Under the pieces are notes generated by a model. The model did not search any database. It saw only the letters and a program-made list of their open reading frames with translations, and was not told the origin of the DNA. From positions 41,650 to 105,649 of the forward strand of contig JBBBWG010032641.1 of assembly GCA_037176905.1 (NCBI GenBank): 64,000 nucleotides of DNA, written 5' to 3'. A program made the position numbers and the translations under genes. Positions within the stretch are counted from its first letter, which is position 1, and the number at the start of each line of letters is the position of its first letter. Of this stretch, positions 57,101 to 64,000 are shown one piece after another. This DNA comes from Azolla pinnata. Lineage: Eukaryota > Streptophyta > Polypodiopsida > Salviniales > Salviniaceae.

Positions 57101-59854
57101 TTTCTTGACGGGAGCAGCCCAGATGATTGGGTTGCATGTATGCAATATCTAGATGCCACATTGGAAATTCCAGCTTATGTGTCATCTCAATCTGATGCTG
57201 TGGTAGATCATGCTAGCGCACGAGTGTTCAAAGCAAGTACCCAATTATCATATGAAGAGGTATGGTTATAGTTTCTGGACAACATTTTTATAAGATGCAT
57301 TTTAGGATGATGCTGAGCTAGTGGCTATGTTATAAACAGGCAGAGGCAAGGCTTCAACATGCACGTGCCATCCTTGAGAGATTGCAAAATAAGGATGACC
57401 ATGAGCTAAGAAGAGGACCCTTCATTGGGAACATTGAGGTTGAGAAAAGGCGTTTCCTCATTGAATTTGAACACAAAAACCATAGTATTACTTGCAGCAA
57501 TGTATGTGCTGCTATAGTTGAGTATTTTGAAAGGTATGAAGCTTTGATTGACCAAGCCTTTTTCTCATAATATATACATATCCGAGCGATTCATGTTAAG
57601 CTTACTTACACAGATTTGGCCACATGGTGAGCTTCACGTCCGACATCAAGCGCTATTTAGAGTTCGTGCAAAAATATTCTTCTGAGGGCCTTGTCGACCA
57701 TCTATACAAAGCTTACAGTAAAGATGAAGGCAACAACTCTGTATATATGTTGAGAAAGAAGATCAGCTTGTTCCAGGTTGAGATGCAACTTGGATTACTG
57801 GCAAAGAGTTCAAACAAAGGTTTGTCAAATATTTCGATTCATACATATATCTCTGTACCATGTTATCGTTTTACTTCTATAATTCAGAAGTCTAAGCTCA
57901 CACGGAGTAGAATGCCAACTCACTTCTCAAATGCCAGAATTAATTATATCTCAGAGTTTCCTTGTCCTTCCTATAAATATTGTAAAATCTAGTGGCTATA
58001 GCAATATGCCGTGTAAAGAAGAAAATGGTTCTTCACGCATTTGGGCTTTGGTGTGCATCAATTTGCAATGGTTTAGAACACATCAACTAACAATATGTGT
58101 AAACACAACTAATAGTCATTTTTTGGTTTCACATATTATCTGGTTTGAATTTTTTTGTGCAGATTTACTAGCGAAAGGTCTTGATATTGCAAAGCTCTAT
58201 GTGACTGGGTTGAAACATTCAAAACATCTAGATCCACAAGAGTGTCTGCATGGAGAAGAATCACTCACAATAGCCATTTCTCTATTGATTCAGGTAAGAT
58301 TTCTGTCTAGGGTGTACGATTGAGCTTTGGACCTATATCCTAATGCCTATGAAACTTTTGCTGAACTTGGAAATGAACATAAACATTGTAATGTATCTGT
58401 ATATATGCAATAACAAGTCTTTTTCATTCACAGATGTTTTTGCGCACGAAAAATCCTGGATATGTTTTTGAATCAATCTTGCTCTTAGAGTTTGGTCTCG
58501 CAGTGAGAAAGTAAGTCATAAGACACTTGCTCTTATTTTAATTCCATGCACACAAAGCATCTGTCTTAGATGTTCCAATGATCATTTCTAAGTTAATTGC
58601 ATTTTCTGTACTTGTTTATCATGTCTATGGGTGCATATATGGATTACATTGAGGAAATTGTTTATATGTATGCATTGAGGCATCTATAATTCTGTCTGGA
58701 GAGAAGTTCAATTTTCTGAATACTTTTGGGTTACTAGGCTGAGACTACACTATATGATGAATTTGCACACATGAATTTTGATACTGGCAGTTTGCATGGT
58801 GCATCACAGTGAATTTACAAGTACATTTACATATGCCAGCTATACTTTCTAAAATTAGTCGGTGATATTATAACTTTCAGGTTTTCTTCCCAGTATAAGA
58901 TAATGCTTACAAGTCTGTATTCAACATTATTTTGTTCTGCTACAGCTTTTTCATGGTAATCAAAGGTTGAAAACGAGCAGTTGCTTGGCAGTATAACATA
59001 TTTCCACACGGCTGATTATCGTGCATGCATCCTGTTTGGCAGGTTCAAGACACTGGATATTAAGAACATTCTGATTGAGACTATGTCACACCATATGCTG
59101 CCGTTTCTAATCAAAAGTACACAATGGTCACTGTTGGATGTGATGCTGAAAGATATTGTCAAGTTTCATGATGATTATTTCAAAGAGGCTGCTGATCTTG
59201 TGATCTTGGCATATAGACACTGTAATTATTCTAAAGTATGTTCTAGGAGGAGTCTTCAGGCACTTGCTATTATTTTCTATTGAAATTTAGATTAAAAACT
59301 TATCAATTAAACTGTATATTTGGTTTACATTATGCAACTGGCAAGGATGTCTATACTTACATAGATTGTAAGTACATTTCCAGGTATTGGAGTTCGTTCA
59401 ATTCAAGGAGAGGCTCCAGCATTCCCATACTCTTTTACTTGCTAAGATAGAAAATGCTATTTTACAGCTGAAACTGAAAGCTCAGAGTCCAGAGGAAGTA
59501 ATGGTAAAATCTGTTGACTTTGTTATGGTTCACAATGAGCATTGAGAGAAAAGATGACATTTTTGCAAACTTTGATTAGGTAGCTTTTGGAAAAATACAT
59601 TATGGGCTCGAAGCTTTAAATTGTGGGATGGATAAGGAGTTGGCTAGCATGTCATTTAATGAAGCTCTTGATACTCGACCCTGGTGGTCACCAACCCCGG
59701 ATGAATGTACTTTGATAGGTATGAGAATGTGAAGCTATTTTCCAAATAAGGAATTCTGTTCTTTTATATATAGTAGCATATCTTTATAAATTGTTGAACA
59801 GAAACATGTTGGTAAGGGTATTGTAGAAAGTAAGTACTTGCCAAATAACTTATG

Positions 59855-59895
<41 letters not shown>

Positions 59896-61680
59896 CTTGG
59901 GCGTTTAAAAGAAAATAAAAACTCTGAACAAAATTACAGGAATCTTCAGTTATGGTAATGTTTCGTATATCATTTGTGGATATAATAAATAAGCCTAAGG
60001 GTCTATTGATTTCAACTGTCTCAACTTTTTGAATTAACAGATGCTGCAAGTGGGGAATCAGCTTCAAATACGAGTGAAATCAAGGTATTATATCTATTGT
60101 TAATAGAGAAGCCAAGGCATTTGTAATCCGTTCTGCATGGTAATTAGCCTTTTTGTGCCGTCATGCCAAACTGTTTTCTTTATGCGTTTATAGGAAAGCC
60201 AGTTCCGGATTCATGAAAAGTGGCGCAACAAGCTACAAAAACGATCATTGCTTCCTCGGTTGATATATTTGTCTGTGAGTGCTATTGCTTTCAGGGGGTC
60301 GGGTAAGAGCATTGCTGATGGAGCAGCTCATATTGATGAGTTGAAAGAACTTGCAACAAAATATGGTACTCTACTTGGCATCACCTTGGACAAACTACAG
60401 GAAATCTCTGCTGATACTTCAGTATTGAGATCCGTCTGTATGGTAAATAATCTCTCCCTTGCTCACTTTTCGAAGGTGAATCTTAAATTAAACTTATGTA
60501 ACTTACAACTAAAATTACTTATACCAAAAATCAAACCAGGAAGACTGCATGAGCAAATAATTGAACCTGAAAGAAGGATATCTGTGTGAGATAGTGTAAA
60601 AACGGAGGTTCGCAGCTAATACCATAATCATGATCACACAATCGCCTATGTGCTCAACATACAATGTTGTGTGTGAGATGGACCATACCAGTTGTAACTT
60701 CATAGGTGAACGGAGCTAATACCATAACACGATCACACCACTTCCCTGTGCTCCACATATAACAATGCCAGTTTTGTCATGTGGTCAAAGAATGCTAGAA
60801 CAACCCAGAAATTGTTGCAATCCGCACAAAGACTGTATTGATCACCTTCAAAGCTAAACTGACAGATGCATATATTAAAGATGCATTCGGTCTTAAGTGA
60901 TAAGGAAAAATTAACATTATTAACATTATTTTGCAGGAACATATCTCGGAGGCCTCAGACGTGTTCTCCCTGCTTTTGGCCTGGGTTGCCTATGGGATTG
61001 CATCAGGCCATTCTACTGAAACTCTGCACTGCTTGAATGAGCTCACAAAGTGTCTTATCTCCAAGCTTACAGATTGTATAATATCATCTAATCTCACTAA
61101 TGAGGAGAAGCCTACCCAAGTGGACATGGTAGCATTATGGTCGTCTTTTCCTTGCCTCGTTTCAGTTGTAACAGAGAGCTTCACATGGTATGTTCTCTGT
61201 CTGTACTCTTGGATCAGAGGGGTGCAATCCACTAATAAACCTGGAAAGAAGAAGAAGAAAGGCGCAGCAGCAGCCCAAACAATAGGAGACACGTCAGCAG
61301 ATTCTGATCTCCTCTCAGCTCTCCATAGATGCTGTCAAGATTTTGCATCTCAGTTGGAACAGTTGACATCATGGTTAAAACTACTATGTGAAGTGTCAAG
61401 TGTGAGCAATGAGAGTGAGTATGTAAATCTACTTGCGAATGGGACGGAAGTGAGCAGCATTGATGACGATTCTGTGAAGCCTGGTTTGCTCCTCCATGCG
61501 TTGTTGTTGCCAGATTCTTGGTCAGTGGATGAGGTGGGTGAGAGGATTGCATCCATATTTCAAAATTGGCAGCCCGACGTTGCATTTAATAAGATAACGG
61601 AAGGTCAGTCTGATGCGGCTCAGGATCTGATAGGCGTGTTATCTACAAGGATTACCACATTGCGGCTGGTTATGCCATAG
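54164..61680 (+). CDS. NAA25: NAA25, auxiliary subunit of N-terminal acetyltransferase B (NatB)
   Basis: Eighteen exons: 54164-54289, 55678-55816, 55894-56012, 56110-56184, 56280-56373, 56493-56611, 56721-56791, 57118-57259, 57340-57533, 57614-57819, 58163-58293, 58434-58510, 59043-59235, 59384-59503, 59580-59718, 60041-60084, 60194-60442 and 60937-61680, giving 993 residues. NAA25 is the TPR scaffold that anchors the catalytic subunit NAA20 to ribosomes; NatB acetylates nascent chains beginning Met-Asp, Met-Glu, Met-Asn or Met-Gln. Diagnostic blocks are MNSVAERRLRPLWDAIDSRQYKSALK in parts, ALVLERLEKPEEAL, LTLSTLQIVFQRL, NIELMMGLFNCYVRDYSFLKQQ, ERFLLWAICSIQLQ, PDDWVACMQYLD, RRGPFIGNIEVEKRR and RPWWSPTPDE. 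TPR helices fill most of it. The C-terminal exon carries a Lys-rich loop (KPGKKKKKGAAAAQ). All junctions are GT-AG and phase-consistent. The length is near that of animal and plant relatives. Confidence 0.93.
59849..59896. repeat. (CT)n microsatellite in a NAA25 intron
   Basis: About 22 CT dinucleotides with one TTT interruption, in the intron between 59718 and 60041. Confidence 0.95.
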
Positions 61681-62388
61681 ACCTTAATCCCCCCAAAATG
61701 TGCGGAACAACTCTTGTTTTCCACAGTCTGTTGTAATAATGTGTGTGTTTCTTTGCTCAGCTGGAACGGAAGAGCGTCCGAATTATCTGTATCGTTGTCG
61801 TAATGAGAGTGATGATTGGCATCACCCAAGATTTTGACTCAGTTTATGAAATTAAACCACCCATTACATTACATGTTTTCTGTCTCTGGATTGAAATATT
61901 GCATTGCAACGCAGATCTTTTTTGGAAAAGTTTTCTGTAATTAGTCTTTTTTACCTGTATCTTTTTTCTCCGCGAAAATTTCATGAGCGTCTTGACAATG
62001 GGGCGCTTGGAAGTGTACTGGGCTTTAATCTGTTGTATATGCAGTGCATTGTAGGGAATTTGTTTGATAGAAAAGGAAGACATACAGATCCAGAGGAGCT
62101 GCTCAGAACAATTTTGTTGTAATGGTGTCAAATACAGGTGAAAGAGAGAGTTCTGGCTGAGTTATCTATCCTGCAAACAAGAATCTGGAACTGGTTCATC
62201 AGGTCCCATTGTATCTATATGGTATATTTGTATATATATGTATAGCCCAAGTTATTTGTTTCTACTTTCTAACTCCCAATTTTATCTTTGTGATCATTTC
62301 ATTGCTCCTGTTTGAGGTTTCAGGGTTTTATGCAGGGTTTTCAAGGAGCTTCTTCCTGATAGACAATGGTGGAGCAGCTGACTATCCC
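61681..62388. other. Convergent spacer between NAA25 and the transporter
   Basis: 3' regions of two genes that face each other. Short frames on both strands show no family resemblance. Confidence 0.45.
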
Positions 62389-63328
62389 TCATTGCTCCTG
62401 GACACCGGATGAAGCAGCAGCTCTACTTCTCTTCCATGGATGGTTATACACATACCAGTTGGCAACGAGGAGGAAGAGCAGGAAGCTGCCGAAGCTGGAG
62501 GCGGCGAGGAGCAGGTAGAAGCAATCGAGGCGGGCGTGGTTGAGGTCATCGGAGATCCAGCCATGGCCATGGCGGTGCTCGGTGGCGGTGAGCCGATCGA
62601 CGAGGCCGACGAGGGCGCTGCTGAAGAAGAAGCCGATGGAGAAGGAGGCGAGGCAGAGGCCGGTGGTGAAGCTCCTCATGCCATGGGGAGCTTCGCTGTA
62701 GAAGAGATGGAGCTGGCCGACGTAGACCAGCGCATTGGCGATGCCCGTGAGAACGTACTGCGGAACGAGGTAGAAGACGCTCATGGGAAGCAGTATCGGG
62801 GATCGAGGCGCAGCAGCTGCATGATGAGGATCTCCATCACCATCACCATAGCCAGCAGCTTCACCAGCAACAACATCGTGGGCGATTCGGAGGCGCCTTT
62901 GCTCGACTGCCGCTGCCACGAGCATGGCGATGGTGGAGCAGATGAGACCTGCCCCGATGCGCTGGAGGGGAGTGATTCCATGCTCGCTGCGGCGCCACGA
63001 TCGGAACGCTGGAACGATGAAGCGGTCGTAGATCGGGAGCGTGATGAGGACAGCGGCTTGCGTGAATGCTACCATCGAAGCTGCTGGGATCTCGAAGCTG
63101 TTGCTGTTGGGCCCGATCCTCCGATCCATGGTTGCTCCTTGCTCCACCGAGAAGGTGATCATCTGCGCGTAAGTCGTCCAGAACACGGCCGTGCTTGCCA
63201 GTATAGGCAGCAGCCTCAGGAACATCTTCACCTCCTCCACCTCCACCGCGGAGCAATGGCTCCACCTGCTGCTCTGATCGGCCTCCTCGGCTGTACTCAT
63301 GGTCCGGGCACTCGCTTTGTCCAGGCAC
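62389..63328 (-). CDS. NPF/PTR-family transporter, last exon (partial)
   Basis: The C-terminal half of a proton-coupled nitrate/peptide transporter family (NRT1/PTR, NPF) protein, 312 complete codons plus the end of a split one, at the edge of the window. Family blocks: CLDKASA at the start of the exon, VEEVKMFLRLLPI, FWTTYAQMITFSVEQG, IPAASMVAFTQAAVLITLPIYDR, GITPLQRIGAGLICSTIAMLVAA, PQYVLTGIANALVYVGQLHLFYSEAPHGM (read in parts) and a GWISDDLNHARLDCFYLLLA end. About six transmembrane helices are visible. The acceptor is TGCAG at 63329-63333. The 5' exons should lie to the right, past the tandem repeats, outside the window. Substrate cannot be told. The exon is G+C-rich. Confidence 0.88.
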
Positions 63329-63339
63329 CTGCAGGTAAC

Positions 63340-63366
63340 CGATCGATCGATCGATCGATCGATCAA
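63340..63366. repeat. (GATC)n microsatellite
   Basis: Six to seven GATC tetramers just upstream (in the minus sense) of the NPF last exon acceptor, in the intron. Confidence 0.9.
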
Positions 63367-63388
63367 ATCCAGGTTGGATTAAAATCAG

Positions 63389-63690
63389 TTTTGAATCTCG
63401 ATCTCGATGGATATTAATGCTTTCAAAGAACAAAAATGCAGGTGGAAGATGCATGCTGCTGCTGGGGCTGGTCTAAATCTGCAGGTTGAATTTCTCGATC
63501 TCGATGGATATTAATGCTTTCAAAGAACAAAAATGCAGGCGGAAGATGCATGCTGCTGCTGGGGCTGGTCTAAATCTGCAGGTTGAATTTCTCGATCTCG
63601 ATGGATATCAATGCTTTCAAGAACAAATGGCAGAAGATGCTGCCGCTGGGGCTGGATTAAATCTGCAAGGTTGAATGTCTCGATTCGACG
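63389..63690. repeat. 97-bp tandem repeat in the NPF intron
   Basis: Three copies with ATCTCGATGGATAT blocks at 63401, 63498 and 63595, a 97-base period, each with AGATGCATGCTGCTGCTGGG or a variant. A diverged partial copy follows at about 63671. Confidence 0.9.
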
Positions 63691-63784
63691 GATATTAAAT
63701 ATGCTTTCAAGAACAAATGGCAGATTCAGATGCTGGTTCAGGCATATTTGGGTTGGATTTAGATCCTATGGAGAATGCATGGAG

Positions 63785-64000
63785 CAATGGGCAGATGCTG
63801 CTGCTGGGTCTGGAATCAGGTCGAATTTTCGATCTCGATGGATAATGTTTGAACAATCATGGCAGAATCTGCTGCTGGGTCTGGAATCAGGTCCAATTTC
63901 CGATCTCGATGGATAATGTTTGGACAATCATGGCAGAATCTGCTGCTGGGTCTGGAATCAGGTCCAATTTCCGATCTCGATGGATAATGTTTGGACAATC
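63785..64000. repeat. 71-bp tandem repeat in the NPF intron, continuing past the window
   Basis: Copies of GATCTCGATGGATAATGTTT at 63831, 63902 and 63973, an exact 71-base period. The unit shares CTGCTGCTGGG and GATCTCGATGGATA with the 97-base unit, so one array probably derived from the other. Confidence 0.9.

Noticed and set aside
62440-63417. 325-codon plus-strand frame antisense to the transporter
   Set aside because: It is the mirror of a G+C-rich NPF exon; the minus frame has clear family motifs and the plus frame has none.

Overview
This is a nuclear genomic window from a land plant, most likely a seed-free one (bryophyte, lycophyte or fern). The evidence is spliceosomal introns with GT-AG borders, plant families (remorin, PLS-class PPR protein, NPF/PTR transporter, plant-type class 3 lipase), Arabidopsis-type CCCTAAA telomere-like DNA, and an apparently intact gene for the flagellar protein DRC7, which is expected only where sperm still have flagella. 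I could not decide the species. All exon borders below were built by hand from splice signals and reading phase; no transcript or database was available.

Layout. 1-6900: no recognised gene, but many repeats (GA, GAGC, hexamer telomere-like and TTTA tracts, a large foldback, a degenerate satellite, two 9-bp minisatellites). 6925-8529 (+): remorin-family gene, 5 exons. 9236-9600: CAT/CAC microsatellite. 10687-12702 (+): intronless PLS-class PPR gene whose end runs into a 22-bp minisatellite. 13834-31074 (-): a 31-exon gene whose phase-compatible exons join N-terminal leucine-rich repeats, Kelch repeats and a complete DRC7 (transglutaminase-like plus coiled-coil) region, 1574 residues. 31175-33408: two large tandem arrays just upstream of that gene. 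36792-39066 and 42818-45071 (+): a pair of four-exon paralogues that I do not recognise. 48876-52801 (+): class 3 (mono/diacylglycerol-type) lipase. 54164-61680 (+): NAA25, the auxiliary subunit of N-terminal acetyltransferase B, 18 exons. 62389-63328 (-): last coding exon of an NPF/PTR transporter whose 5' part lies beyond the window.

The most unusual part is 36.2-48.7 kb. A segment of about 6 kb is tandemly duplicated. Each copy holds one member of the unknown gene family, then a telomere-like higher-order array, then a leader/promoter block. Because of the arrangement, the leader block of copy A stands in front of the second unknown gene and that of copy B stands in front of the lipase gene, so two unrelated proteins probably share a duplicated 5' control region. 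A 100-N assembly gap in array B is flanked by an exact 77-bp direct repeat and may not be a real gap.

The genes do not form one pathway. DRC7 acts in the sperm axoneme, the lipase in glycerolipid turnover, NAA25 in co-translational N-terminal acetylation, remorin in plasma-membrane nanodomains, the PPR protein in organelle RNA processing. The two best candidates for something not yet described are the LRR-Kelch-DRC7 architecture and the paralogous unknown family with its duplicated leader.
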